The notes: generated by a model from the letters alone, not told the origin. Positions 17,297 to 25,260 are shown, counted from the stretch's first letter. The stretch: 28,988 nt of DNA from an uncultured Clostridia bacterium (GCA_946409855.1 CAMJXZ010000006.1:1-28988), one strand, 5' to 3'. A program made the numbers and translations.

Positions 17297-18733
17297 TCAG
17301 TTGAGTTCAAACGAGTAAAAATCCATGGCTCCATCCCCTTCAAATCTGAAGTACAGCGGATGGATCCCGTCAGGGATGCGCAGTTCGGCCATCGTGTTGG
17401 TCAGAACGCTGTCCGTCCTGACCGGCACGGCCGCCGCGCTTTCCTCAAACCCGGGGCTGACGGATACACGCAGCAGCCCCTGCGCGCGGCCGTTCGCGAC
17501 GATCCTGATGTGCTTTGCGTTCACAATGTCAAAATACTTGAAGCCGGCCACGGCGCCGTCTCTCATGTTGGCGATGTACTGGACGGCGCGCTCGTCTCCG
17601 TCCGGTCTGTTCTGGGTAAAGTAGGGATGGATGCTCTTGTCGAACTTTCTGTCGTAGCGGACGGTGCCCTGTCTGCTCCACAGATTGCACGCGATCCGCG
17701 CGGGGTATTCCCCCTTCCCGGCCAGGGGGCCGTTGTTCAGGCCGCAGCTCGTGACCTCCGCCTGACGGAAGCCCCCGTCCGCCGTCCGTTCCAGCTTCTC
17801 CGCGCACGCCTGCCTGGAATAGGAATGCCGGTTGGTCTGGCGGTGATAAAAGATGTACCAGTCTCCGTTCAGCCGGACCATGCCGCCGTGCGTATTGCCC
17901 AGGTAGTTCCTGGCGCGGGTTTCGTCGGTATTGCCGTCCAGGTAAAGGTCGCCCAGGTCCACCAGCGTCCCGCCAAAGGAAAACTCCCCGTCCGGCCTGT
18001 CGCCCACGGCATAGCACAGCTCGTGGTTGTTGGTCGAAGAATAAACAAACACATACTTCCCGTCGATCTTGCGGATGGAAGACGCCTCGAAGAATTCGTG
18101 CCCCCGGAACGCCTCCGGCGCGTGGTTCGTTTTCAGCGGGAAAAGAAGCTTCGGACCGTTTTTGACCGTCAGCATGTCCTGTTCCAGTTCCAGCACGACA
18201 CCGCCGCTGTTTTTGTGGCCGTGAAACCGGCTGGCGATGGCCGGGACCGCCGTTTCAAACCCCGAATACAGATAGACCCGTCCGTCGTCATCCACCAATA
18301 CGCCGGGATCAAAGGGAAACTCATCTCCCTTTTTGCGCCCCCACGCCGTACCGTCCGGATAATGCACATGCCCGTAGAATTGATATTGCCCGTCCGGTTT
18401 GTCGCACACGGCGACGCCGATGACACCCAGAAAATCAAACGCGTAGAACAGGTAATACCGTCCGTCCGCTCCCCGGGCCACATCGGGCGCGAACAGGATC
18501 CGCAGCCCCAGCCGGTTCATCGGGTCCTGGTTTTTCCGGTAGATCACGCCCGAGCACGTCCAGTCCGACAGGTCGCTGACCGGCGCGGACCAGCAGACAT
18601 AATCGTTCAGACAGAACAGCGCGCCGTTGAACCGGTCGTGAGAGCCGTAGATATAGACCCTATCACCGAAAACGTAGGGCTCGGCGTCCGGAATATATTC
18701 ATTGGCCGGAAGAAACGGATTAAACGCCTGCAC
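17297..18733 (-). CDS. Cytoplasmic GH43-family glycosidase with C-terminal CBM6-like domain
   Basis: 478 residues from a GTG at 18733, with AGGAGG 7 nt upstream; the ATG at 18778 lies inside an inverted repeat and lacks a site. There is no signal peptide. The GH43 pattern is complete: Asp16 in YIPDAEP, Asp142 in FPFDPG and Glu216 in FFEASS, plus FAPDVA near residue 82. Residues about 340-478 form a beta-rich segment resembling CBM6-type domains appended to many GH43 xylosidases/arabinofuranosidases (KYFDIVNAKHIRI, HPLYFRFEGDGAMDFYSFEL). It is probably the first gene of an operon with the secreted GH3 (110-nt gap, no terminator) and the CBM protein. Likely substrate is xylan- or arabinan-derived oligosaccharide. 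Confidence 0.88.
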   Translation of the reverse strand: MQAFNPFLPANEYIPDAEPYVFGDRVYIYGSHDRFNGALFCLNDYVCWSAPVSDLSDWTCSGVIYRKNQDPMNRLGLRILFAPDVARGADGRYYLFYAFDFLGVIGVAVCDKPDGQYQFYGHVHYPDGTAWGRKKGDEFPFDPGVLVDDDGRVYLYSGFETAVPAIASRFHGHKNSGGVVLELEQDMLTVKNGPKLLFPLKTNHAPEAFRGHEFFEASSIRKIDGKYVFVYSSTNNHELCYAVGDRPDGEFSFGGTLVDLGDLYLDGNTDETRARNYLGNTHGGMVRLNGDWYIFYHRQTNRHSYSRQACAEKLERTADGGFRQAEVTSCGLNNGPLAGKGEYPARIACNLWSRQGTVRYDRKFDKSIHPYFTQNRPDGDERAVQYIANMRDGAVAGFKYFDIVNAKHIRIVANGRAQGLLRVSVSPGFEESAAAVPVRTDSVLTNTMAELRIPDGIHPLYFRFEGDGAMDFYSFELN

Positions 18734-18740
18734 AAGGTTC

Positions 18741-18746
18741 CCTCCT
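18741..18746 (-). promoter_or_regulatory. Ribosome binding site that decides the GTG start of GH43
   Basis: AGGAGG on the - strand, 7 nt before GTG 18733. It lies within the reading frame of the longer ATG alternative at 18778. Confidence 0.85.
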
Positions 18747-18768
18747 TTCCTGTTGATTCTGCGCATAC

Positions 18769-18803
18769 AGAATAACACGGCCGGGCGCAGGATCGGCCGT
18801 GTT
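18769..18803 (-). promoter_or_regulatory. 9-bp inverted repeat next to an extended -10 element
   Basis: AACACGGCC (18774-18782) and GGCCGTGTT (18795-18803) form a perfect repeat with a 12-nt spacer. On the - strand TATTCT (18774-18769) preceded by TGT follows at once and could be an extended -10 for the GH43 operon; no good -35 is seen. It can be read as an operator over that promoter or as a terminator of the kinase gene with a weak T-tract. Confidence 0.4.
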
Positions 18804-18836
18804 TGACGTATTCTGCTTTTTCGGGAGCGTAACCTG

Positions 18837-20147
18837 TTATTCGAGCGGGATCAGCACCGTCAGGATGAACCAGCTGTCGTCCTGGGAGATCGTCATGCTG
18901 CCATTGTATTTTTCCGCCGCTCTTCGGATGCTTTTCAGCCCGTAGCCGTGCGTCTGCGGGTTCTTTTTGCTTGATTTGAGCAGCCCATCATGGAAGACCA
19001 GCTTTTCCGTGCAGTAATTCTCGACCCGGATCAGCAGGAAGCAGTTCTCCGGATACACCGCGACTTTGATCAGCCTCAGCTCCGGATCCTGAACCGTCAT
19101 CTCGTACTCGATGGCATTGTCGATGGCGTTGCCGAAGATGCTGCAGATATCCATCACGTCCAGCCGGTCCAGCCCGGACGCGTCGGCAAAGCAGGTGATG
19201 ACGATGCCGTTTTCCGCGCAGACCAGCTTTTTGCTGGTCAGTATGGTATCCAGCACGGAATTCCCCGTGACGGCTTCCGCCTCGTGAATGCTGACGGCCG
19301 TTTCCATTTCCGTCAGATAGGACGCTTTTTTCTGTTCATCCGGTTCCGCCTTGATGAACGCGATCTGATGCTTGAGATCGTGCACCAGGCGGTGAACGGT
19401 TTCGTTATTGGCCTGGGCCAGTTTAAACTGCTCGTACTGCCGGTTCAGCAGGCCGTCCATCGCTTCCAGCTCGTGCCGCAGGTAGATCTCGCGGCGCTGC
19501 TCATCGTGGGCGTACAGCATGAACAGACCGCTGAAATCGGCCATCGTCCGGACGAAGAGCACCCCCGCGCCCATGGTGGTGGAAACGACGCTGTCCCGGA
19601 ACGCAAACGCGATATTGCTCAGCGCGAACATGGAAACGGCGATCGCCGCCGCGCTCAGGGCTTCCTTGGGCGAAGTATGCGGCTGGTTTTTCATCAGATT
19701 GCCGCGCCGGTTGACGAACCAGAGGAACCCAAACGCCATCAGATAGATGAGCATCATAACGGCCAGCATCCCCACTTCACTGATCTTAAATCCGCTGTAG
19801 ATCAGGTAGCAGTTCACCTGCCACTCCAGCGACGCACTGAACTCGGCGGCGATGAAAGCATGCGCCCAGTGGTAAAGCGTTTTCCACTTGCCCGCCTTGC
19901 AGCACAGCAGCATCAGCAGGTACATCTCCAGCATGCCCACCAGCATCAGAAGCATCCAGACGATCCCGTCCTGGGAAGCCCGCAGCAGATTGGTCCCGGT
20001 CAGAACAGCCAGAAAAACCAGGCACACCCCCCACAGCCGGACGCCGGACAGCCGTTTGCTCCGGGGGATAATGTATACCAGGCACGCCAGCCATTCCGCG
20101 ATGGCCGTATGCAGGCCGGGCATGGTGCTGTACAGTTCCGCGCTCAT
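18837..20147 (-). CDS. Sensor histidine kinase of the AgrC/GHKL type
   Basis: 436 residues; the start is set by an ATGA overlap with the response regulator and by GGAGGG 8 nt upstream. About six hydrophobic segments fill residues 12-215, giving a membrane sensor without a large outside domain. A helical region follows, with phospho-acceptor candidate His256 in VHDLKHQ, the motif of AgrC-like kinases. The ATP-binding domain has an N-box (GNAIDNAIE, Asn340 and Asn344) and a G-box (GYGLKSIRRAAEKYNG, about residue 402). Such kinases commonly sense peptides and signal to LytTR regulators. No AgrB/AgrD-like genes are nearby, so the signal is unknown. Confidence 0.88.
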   Translation of the reverse strand: MSAELYSTMPGLHTAIAEWLACLVYIIPRSKRLSGVRLWGVCLVFLAVLTGTNLLRASQDGIVWMLLMLVGMLEMYLLMLLCCKAGKWKTLYHWAHAFIAAEFSASLEWQVNCYLIYSGFKISEVGMLAVMMLIYLMAFGFLWFVNRRGNLMKNQPHTSPKEALSAAAIAVSMFALSNIAFAFRDSVVSTTMGAGVLFVRTMADFSGLFMLYAHDEQRREIYLRHELEAMDGLLNRQYEQFKLAQANNETVHRLVHDLKHQIAFIKAEPDEQKKASYLTEMETAVSIHEAEAVTGNSVLDTILTSKKLVCAENGIVITCFADASGLDRLDVMDICSIFGNAIDNAIEYEMTVQDPELRLIKVAVYPENCFLLIRVENYCTEKLVFHDGLLKSSKKNPQTHGYGLKSIRRAAEKYNGSMTISQDDSWFILTVLIPLE

Positions 20148-20851
20148 GCCTTCATCCCTCCGATATACCTGGTCAGCGCCTCCATAAAGGCCCGGTACCT
20201 GGGCCTGGAAATGGCCAGGGCCCTGCTGCCGATCATCAGTTCGGATTTTTCCACCCGGTCCACCCGCGCCAGATTGACCAGATAGCAGTTGTTGCACCGG
20301 AAAAAGGACTGTCCGGCCAGCAGCTCCTCGATGTTTTTCATGGATTCCCGGAGGGTGAAATCCCCCTTGTCCGTATGGATCACGGATAAATGGTTGTTGG
20401 TTTCGACGTAGGTGATCTCCCGGACGTCCAGCCGCATCATCCCTTTTTCGGTCGGCAGCGTGATATAGACCGACGCCCGGGCGGTCAGCTTTTTTTCGAC
20501 CCTTTGGAGCAGCGTCCTCAGCATCAGCTCGTTGACCGGCTTTAAGACAAAATCAAAGGCGTTGACGGAATACCCCTTGATGGCATAATTCGCCAGGTTC
20601 GTCACGAAGATCAGAAAGACGTCTTCATCGAGCGCCCGCAGCCGTTTCGCGGTTTTCAGCCCGTCCATCCTTTTCATCTGGATGTCCAGGAAAACCAGGT
20701 CATATTTCGCGCTGTACGCTTCCACGATCAGGTCCCCGTCTTCATATTCATCGATCTGGTACCGCTGCTTGTTTCCTTCGTAATACCGGTCAATATACAC
20801 CGACAGCTGCCTGCGCACGGAGGCATCGTCTTCCACAATCGCGATATTCAT
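20144..20851 (-). CDS. LytTR-family response regulator
   Basis: 235 residues; the start is set by GGAGG 7 nt before ATG 20851, giving the usual MNIAIVEDD opening. The receiver domain (1-120) has acidic residues Glu7/Asp8/Asp9, phospho-acceptor Asp56 in VFLDIQM, Thr in FVTN and Lys in LKP. Residues about 130-230 are a LytTR DNA-binding domain (YVETNNHLSVI, FFRCNNCYLVNL, RYRAFMEAL). It is the partner of the kinase, translationally coupled through ATGA. LytTR regulators bind direct repeats near promoters; the neighbouring GH43 operon in the same direction is a possible but unproven target. Confidence 0.92.
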   Translation of the reverse strand: MNIAIVEDDASVRRQLSVYIDRYYEGNKQRYQIDEYEDGDLIVEAYSAKYDLVFLDIQMKRMDGLKTAKRLRALDEDVFLIFVTNLANYAIKGYSVNAFDFVLKPVNELMLRTLLQRVEKKLTARASVYITLPTEKGMMRLDVREITYVETNNHLSVIHTDKGDFTLRESMKNIEELLAGQSFFRCNNCYLVNLARVDRVEKSELMIGSRALAISRPRYRAFMEALTRYIGGMKA

Positions 20852-20907
20852 CGGCCTTCCTCCCTTGCAGTATGGGGTATAACCTTCCCGCTTTTTCATT
20901 CAGCTTT

Positions 20908-20936
20908 ATTATACATGTTTGTCTTTTTTCGCGCAA
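20908..20936 (-). promoter_or_regulatory. Sigma-70-type promoter of the two-component operon
   Basis: On the - strand TTGCGC (20936-20931), a 17-nt spacer, then TATAAT (20913-20908), about 57 nt before the response-regulator start. The -35 hexamer is identical to that of the promoter at 2966. Confidence 0.85.
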
Positions 20937-21052
20937 GTCCGTATTATACCGGCAAAAACGGCCATCCATCCGCCGCGCCTGATGTGCCGCCTGCCGGATA
21001 AAAGTACGAAGACAGCCCCCGGAAGAAGGGAAAAAGACTATTTTTGAAACAG

Positions 21053-21088
21053 AAAAACCGCCGAAACTTTCGTTCGTTTCAGCGGTTT
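21053..21088 (-). terminator. Terminator formerly downstream of the tRNA-Asn gene
   Basis: AAACCGCCGAAAC (21055-21067) pairs with GTTTCAGCGGTTT (21076-21088) with one mismatch; on the - strand T-rich bases follow. It lies 3 nt outside the left attachment repeat. Before insertion it would have followed the tRNA-Asn gene directly. Confidence 0.7.
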
Positions 21089-21091
21089 ATT

Positions 21092-21115
21092 TGGCTCCCC
21101 AGGTAGGGCTCGAAC
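21092..21115 (-). repeat. Left attachment repeat (attL), tRNA-Asn 3' fragment
   Basis: Matches 28695-28718 at all 24 positions, starting TGGCTCCCCAGG; the bases on each side differ between the two copies. It corresponds to the CCA end, acceptor 3' strand and part of the T arm. Confidence 0.95.
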
Positions 21116-21215
21116 ATAAGAGGAACACAGCACACAGGAAATAAAAATAGCCTGTTGCGTCAATGCTTTTTGATGATAAAAGTCATTTACCCGGGTAGGC
21201 GTTTATGCAAGAATA

Positions 21216-21232
21216 GTCAAAGAAGGTCAAAG
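21216..21232 (+). repeat. Paired GTCAAAG direct repeats near the left end
   Basis: GTCAAAG at 21216-21222 and again at 21226-21232, 10 bp apart (one helical turn). Candidate arm-type integrase sites or a regulator site; a related GTCAAAG also occurs near 26850. Function is inferred only. Confidence 0.35.
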
Positions 21233-21282
21233 GGAATGAAAGAGATATAGCAAAGATAGCAGAGGAAGGCGGGGGTATCAGC

Positions 21283-22341
21283 ATGAAAGGAACCATCATA
21301 GGCCAACAGGTTTTTCAGGTGGACGCACTCAGACCGCATGAGCGGAACGGATATTTCTTTGATGACATGGACGGCGAGAAGTGGCGGGAATTTTTGGATT
21401 CAGTCGCGAAACACGGCGTTATTAACCCGCCTGTTGTGACGGAAGACGGGCGGATTATTTCAGGACACCAGCGGGTCAGGGCTTGTCGGGAATTGGGAAT
21501 ACCCGGAATCAGTTGCACGGTAGAGCGCTTCCAGGACAAGACAGCGGAGGAAGTCGCGCTGATTGAAAGCAACATCAGGCAGAGGGGCGTTATCAATTCG
21601 CCAAACGTAAAACTGGGGCGGATACTCAAAGTGCTGGAGGATGCCCAAGGGGCGGGAGTAGGTCAGCCGTCAGGCCGTTACAAGTTGGCACGGGAGAGGC
21701 GGAAAGAAATCTATTGTCAGCTAAACATTGACAGGAAAACAGCCTGCCGGGCGCGGGGGATGGCGCGGATGCCGGACAGCCTGCAAGAAATGACTATTGC
21801 GGGAAAGCTGGACGCAACAACCGCCTATGAAGATATTATCAAGCTCACAGACGAAGAGCAGGCCAAACTTGCGCGGCAGTTGATGGACGGGGACACATAC
21901 GCCAGGAAGGAAATACGGGCCATTATAGGCGCGTTGCCAGACGCAGAGAGGCTAAGAGAAATTGAAGCGCGGATCATGGAAGCGCACAGGATGCAGGAAG
22001 AAACGGAGCTTGATTTACGTCAGAAGTTGCAGGAAACACAGCGCCGGGAGCGGAATACATATGAAGCGCTGCAGGCCGAAAAGAAAGCGCACCGGAAGAC
22101 AGAACGCAACTATGAGAAGAAAATGGAATTGCAGGAACGGTACATGCTGGACTATCTCAGGCAGACCGATACAGAAATAGTTGTCGGAGCCTGTCAGGCG
22201 CTATGCAGAGCGCTGTACACCATTTCAGACCGGGAAGACACGATAGAAGGGGGCGGAGCGTATGACGCAGTAAACGAAGCAATGCAGGCGTTGGAAAACG
22301 TCAGGAAGCGAATTGCATTACCGGAAGGGGAAACAGCATGA
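21283..22341 (+). CDS. ParB-like protein with N-terminal nuclease/CTPase-type domain
   Basis: 352 residues. The first 110 form a ParB/Srx-type domain: a region asking for a preferred partner site (VAKHGVINPPVV), the box SGHQRVRACRELG (60-72) and IESNIRQRG (94-102). Residues about 140-205 resemble the ParB/KorB helix-turn-helix (MPDSLQEM, GKLDATTAYEDIIKLTDEEQ). A long charged coiled coil spans about 215-290, in place of the usual short ParB dimer domain. There is no ParA partner nearby. It could act in partition of the excised circle, or as a regulator. The ribosome site is modest (GGCGGGGG about 8 nt upstream). The next gene overlaps its stop (ATGA), so both are co-translated. Confidence 0.82.
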   Translation: MKGTIIGQQVFQVDALRPHERNGYFFDDMDGEKWREFLDSVAKHGVINPPVVTEDGRIISGHQRVRACRELGIPGISCTVERFQDKTAEEVALIESNIRQRGVINSPNVKLGRILKVLEDAQGAGVGQPSGRYKLARERRKEIYCQLNIDRKTACRARGMARMPDSLQEMTIAGKLDATTAYEDIIKLTDEEQAKLARQLMDGDTYARKEIRAIIGALPDAERLREIEARIMEAHRMQEETELDLRQKLQETQRRERNTYEALQAEKKAHRKTERNYEKKMELQERYMLDYLRQTDTEIVVGACQALCRALYTISDREDTIEGGGAYDAVNEAMQALENVRKRIALPEGETA

Positions 22342-23708
22342 AAGAAATCAGGGGTGGTTATATGTTACCGAAGGAAGCAAAAAAATGGGAAGCAACGGCG
22401 TTGTTTGAAGATTTACTCAGACGGACGCAGGAGAACGGCGGTATCTTTTTTGGGGTGGATACCTCCAGCATGTACACAAAACTGGAAAATCTGCAAAGCA
22501 ACCAGGCCAGACTGACAGCCGCACAAAAACGCTATTACAGGGAAAAGTGGGAGTGGCCTTTTGACATTGATTACCGCTTGCATTACGGCAGGGACGCAGA
22601 AACACCGGGCGGAACTGTGTACCATGAAGTCAAGGCAATGGAACGGACGCTGGAGGCTGACAAAGAATACTCTATGCAGTATGGAGGGATGGACGAAGAG
22701 GGGAATTATCTGTTTGGGCCAGCGGAAGGGCTGTGGCAAGGGTGTGAGACATTCACAACGCACACACGGGGAAAAATTCCTGTGGAGATCGTCGGAAATT
22801 ACACACTACTTGCCAAGTATGGCGCGAAGCTGAAAAGGGTCAACGGCGCGTGGATTTGTGAGCCGGGAAGAGAACAAACAGATACAGTACCGGACACGGA
22901 CATAGCAAGCTGTCACACACCGGGCGAACCGTGGCCTATCAAAGGCAGTTTTAAGGCAAACTTTTTTCACTTCTATTTGCCCATGATGCCGCACAACGAG
23001 GGACGCAAAAGGGCAGAACAAGACGAGGTGGAGCGGATGCAGGCCCATACCAGGCCGGGGGACAAGTTGATTATTGAAGCGCCTGCGGGCTTGTTTATCA
23101 CAATATCCCAGCGGGTCGAGCAGGAATTGTGGAATGTTTCGCTTGAGCATTTAGCGCAGGAGTTTGACCGAGTGGAGCAGGCGCGGACGTTACAGGAACG
23201 GCGTGAAGTGCTGGAGGAATATTTTGCCAACCCAGACGAGCCCCCGAAACTGACAAAGCCCAGCGGCGAAACAGTCGAAATCAAAAAGGTAGTGAACGGC
23301 ATTAACGTACTTGTACCCGCCACAAAGCTTGTGCAGGCGTTTGAGCGGGCGTTGGGAAGCGCCAGGAACGGCGGATTTGACCAGGCTTTGCTGGAGGTTA
23401 GGCCGGTCGTACGCTTTATCAGGAATGGGGACAGCGCACAGACAGAAGAGATTGAAGCGGTCGAGAACGGGCGCGAATACTGGATACCGAAGGGATTGCA
23501 GGACGTATACTTTAACGGCGGGGCGCTGAAGCGCGAAATACAGGGGTATTGGGATGACAGGCCGGAGCGGGTGCAGACAGCCACAGACGGCACAGCGATG
23601 CCGGGGCGCAGGCTGTTAGGGCAGGCGTTTGGGTTTGAAAGCCGCATCAGGCAGTTTCACGTTGTCGCGCCTGAACCGGCGCAGGAATGGAAGCAGGGCG
23701 AAGAATAA
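22338..23708 (+). CDS. Unrecognised 456-residue element protein
   Basis: Starts at ATG 22338, overlapping the ParB-like stop, with AAGGGG 7 nt upstream; an alternative start is the ATG at 22362. I do not recognise a family. It is soluble, with no signal peptide or membrane segment, and has several aromatic-rich stretches (KWEWPFDIDYRLHYG, FFHFYLPMM, YWIPKGLQDVYF). A charged helical part lies around residues 285-320 and a Lys/Pro-rich part around 320-330. Tight coupling to the ParB-like gene suggests a shared task such as maintenance, replication or regulation of the element. Structural phage function is not supported by any motif I can see. Confidence 0.75.
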   Translation: MKEIRGGYMLPKEAKKWEATALFEDLLRRTQENGGIFFGVDTSSMYTKLENLQSNQARLTAAQKRYYREKWEWPFDIDYRLHYGRDAETPGGTVYHEVKAMERTLEADKEYSMQYGGMDEEGNYLFGPAEGLWQGCETFTTHTRGKIPVEIVGNYTLLAKYGAKLKRVNGAWICEPGREQTDTVPDTDIASCHTPGEPWPIKGSFKANFFHFYLPMMPHNEGRKRAEQDEVERMQAHTRPGDKLIIEAPAGLFITISQRVEQELWNVSLEHLAQEFDRVEQARTLQERREVLEEYFANPDEPPKLTKPSGETVEIKKVVNGINVLVPATKLVQAFERALGSARNGGFDQALLEVRPVVRFIRNGDSAQTEEIEAVENGREYWIPKGLQDVYFNGGALKREIQGYWDDRPERVQTATDGTAMPGRRLLGQAFGFESRIRQFHVVAPEPAQEWKQGEE

Positions 23709-23955
23709 AGCCGCATACCATCGGGGGGCGTTGTGCAATGCGCTCCCCTTTTTTGATGCCCAGGGTAAGCAATGGAAGCGCGGAAAAACGCAGTATCAAA
23801 TAATTAGTAGGGTTAGAGAATCAAAACCCATTGCCGAGCAAGTCAACCCGTGATAAAATAGCCGGGAGCGGTCCCCAGAGCGTTGACGCGCCAGAGGGGA
23901 TGACCGCTCCCGGCTCACGTTGCCGGACAGACAAGGGACGGAGGGGCGGCTTGCA
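23709..23955 (+). other. Spacer with a large stem-loop between the two unrecognised genes
   Basis: A perfect 13-bp inverted repeat, GCCGGGAGCGGTC (23861-23873) and GACCGCTCCCGGC (23902-23914), encloses 28 nt that can extend the stem (CCC/GGG with a bulge) and hold a small inner GCG-TTGA-CGC hairpin. No T-tract follows. It could be a leader structure of the next gene, a protein-binding site or a small RNA. The rest of the spacer shows nothing clear. Confidence 0.5.
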
Positions 23956-24999
23956 ATGGGATACGGCATATCACGAGAGGTCTATATCAGCCGCATACAA
24001 CGCGTTACAGCGCTGCTGAAGGGGCCGGAGCTGGCGGACTATCCCAGCTTAACAAAGCTGCTGGAGACGCGCACAACGCGCCCAAAGAAGCCATACAGGG
24101 AATACTTGAGGGAGCTACTGACGCACATTGCCGCAACCGTTGAGCTGGGCAAGCCCACAGAGATCATCAACAACGGGGACGCTGTAGCCGCCTACGGGCT
24201 GACCATCAGCAGACATTTTCTTGCAAAGCTGTGGGGCTGTAGCTACGAAGTAGCGGGTAACGTCAGCATGATACTTGCCTGCACACTTTGCATTAACCGC
24301 CGAACCAGCCGGGACGAGGAAGCGTTACAGAAACTGAAGGCCAGGAGCCAAGAGACGGAGAGTGAATACCCGCACACCATTTACGCCTATTGGGTTGACG
24401 GCTGGACGCAGGCACAGTTAGAAGCGAAAGAAAAACACGCCCAAGCATGGATTGACGCAGGAAAGAAGCGGGGCGGACTAAGCAAGCACGAAGCTATCAG
24501 CATATGGGGGCAGACTGTAGCGGATGCCATCTCTCAGGACGGCAGACAGAAGAAATCAAAGCGCCGGGAGCAGGAGCAGAGACTTGCACGGGCTTATGAA
24601 GCCGTCATCAACACGAAGGAAGCGGGAGCGCCAGTCACCAGGACAGAGCTTGAGGAGTACTTGAAGAAGTCTGTACCGCGAAAAGAGAAGGGACAGCCCA
24701 CAATTGAACGGGAAACAGCGGACAGATGGAAGCACTACCAGGAAGCAGAAAGGCCGTTTGAAGAACAGTGGACGCATAAGCCGCCCAGGACAAAGGCGTC
24801 TATACGGGCGGAGATCAGGGAGCGCCGGGAGCAGGAGTACAAGAAGCGCTGCCGGTCGTGTTTCAACTGCTGGTGGCGGGAAGGGAAGACGCAGTTATTA
24901 GTTGATTACGGGCTTGAGTACAGGCCATTATCAGGGCCGGAGAAAGCTTATTATGGCATAGCCGGAAAGAATGTTTGGGGGCTTGTACCGAGATCTTGA
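23956..24999 (+). CDS. Unrecognised basic 347-residue element protein
   Basis: The ATG at 23956 is preferred: GGAGGGG lies about 10 nt upstream, whereas the in-frame ATG at 23920 has none and sits near the stem-loop. I do not recognise a family. The N-terminal third is helical, and a stretch near residues 85-110 (LTISRHFLAKLWGCSYEVAG) could hold a helix-turn-helix. The middle and C-terminus are rich in Lys, Arg, Glu and Gln, with a CRSCFNC cysteine motif near residue 305 that might bind metal. The size, basic character and position beside a structured region would suit a DNA-binding or replication protein, but this is inference. Confidence 0.72.
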   Translation: MGYGISREVYISRIQRVTALLKGPELADYPSLTKLLETRTTRPKKPYREYLRELLTHIAATVELGKPTEIINNGDAVAAYGLTISRHFLAKLWGCSYEVAGNVSMILACTLCINRRTSRDEEALQKLKARSQETESEYPHTIYAYWVDGWTQAQLEAKEKHAQAWIDAGKKRGGLSKHEAISIWGQTVADAISQDGRQKKSKRREQEQRLARAYEAVINTKEAGAPVTRTELEEYLKKSVPRKEKGQPTIERETADRWKHYQEAERPFEEQWTHKPPRTKASIRAEIRERREQEYKKRCRSCFNCWWREGKTQLLVDYGLEYRPLSGPEKAYYGIAGKNVWGLVPRS

Positions 25000-25159
25000 G
25001 CAAGGACAGTGGAGGCCACCAGGAATAGCCGAGAAGCGAAGAGAGCGAAGAAAAAACGTTGATGATACAGACATAACGGCGTATGAACTAAGAATACAGA
25101 GGGAATATAATGCCATAATGGTAGGGTTTACCGGAGAGGGTGAACCCTTTTTGTTCTGA
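24971..25159 (+). CDS. Possible small gene (62 residues) overlapping a terminator
   Basis: The ATG at 24971 has GGAAAG immediately upstream and overlaps the end of the previous gene by 29 nt. The product is charged, with a plausible ending (YELRIQREYNAIMVGFTG), no membrane segment and no known family. The last codons coincide with the terminator at 25124-25152, which is odd for a real gene. It may be a real small protein or chance reading. Confidence 0.4.
   Translation: MFGGLYRDLEQGQWRPPGIAEKRRERRKNVDDTDITAYELRIQREYNAIMVGFTGEGEPFLF
25124..25152 (+). terminator. Rho-independent terminator of the ParB-like gene cluster
   Basis: GGGTTTACC (25124-25132) pairs with GGTGAACCC (25139-25147; one G-T wobble), loop GGAGAG, then five T (25148-25152). 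It ends leftmost-cluster transcription before the structured region and the resolvase promoter. Confidence 0.8.
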
Positions 25160-25162
25160 TCA

Positions 25163-25260
25163 CCCGCACGGCCATGCAGACCAGGCGGGCGTTTGCGCTG
25201 GAGCCAGCCAGCGCAACGCGCAAACACCGCCAAATTCAAGCGGAGCCGGAGCCGTGCGGG
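25163..25260. other. Large structured non-coding region, candidate origin or transfer site
   Basis: A perfect 10-bp outer repeat, CCCGCACGGC (25163-25172) and GCCGTGCGGG (25251-25260), encloses two alternative inner stems: TTGCGCTGG (25193-25201) with CCAGCGCAA (25208-25216), and GTTTGCG (25191-25197) with CGCAAAC (25219-25225). GGCGG (25184-25188) can pair with CCGCC (25227-25231). It has no reading frame of note and sits between a terminator and an AT-rich promoter region (25331-25377). This suits an origin, a resolution site or a regulatory RNA. Confidence 0.5.

Larger units (their letters stand above)
20852..21091. other. Spacer between the two-component system and the integrated element
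   Basis: Contains the promoter of the two-component operon (20908-20936), a second TATAAT on the - strand at 20943-20948 without a good -35, and the terminator at 21053-21088. No gene is seen. Confidence 0.55.

Noticed and set aside
21092..21115. A second tRNA gene at the left repeat
   Set aside because: Only the 3' 24 bases match; the bases beyond them do not fold as tRNA, so this is an attachment remnant.
21283..22341. Chromosomal ParB (Spo0J)
   Set aside because: No ParA/Soj partner, no parS-like site seen, and a long coiled coil replaces the usual C-terminal domain; it belongs to the element.
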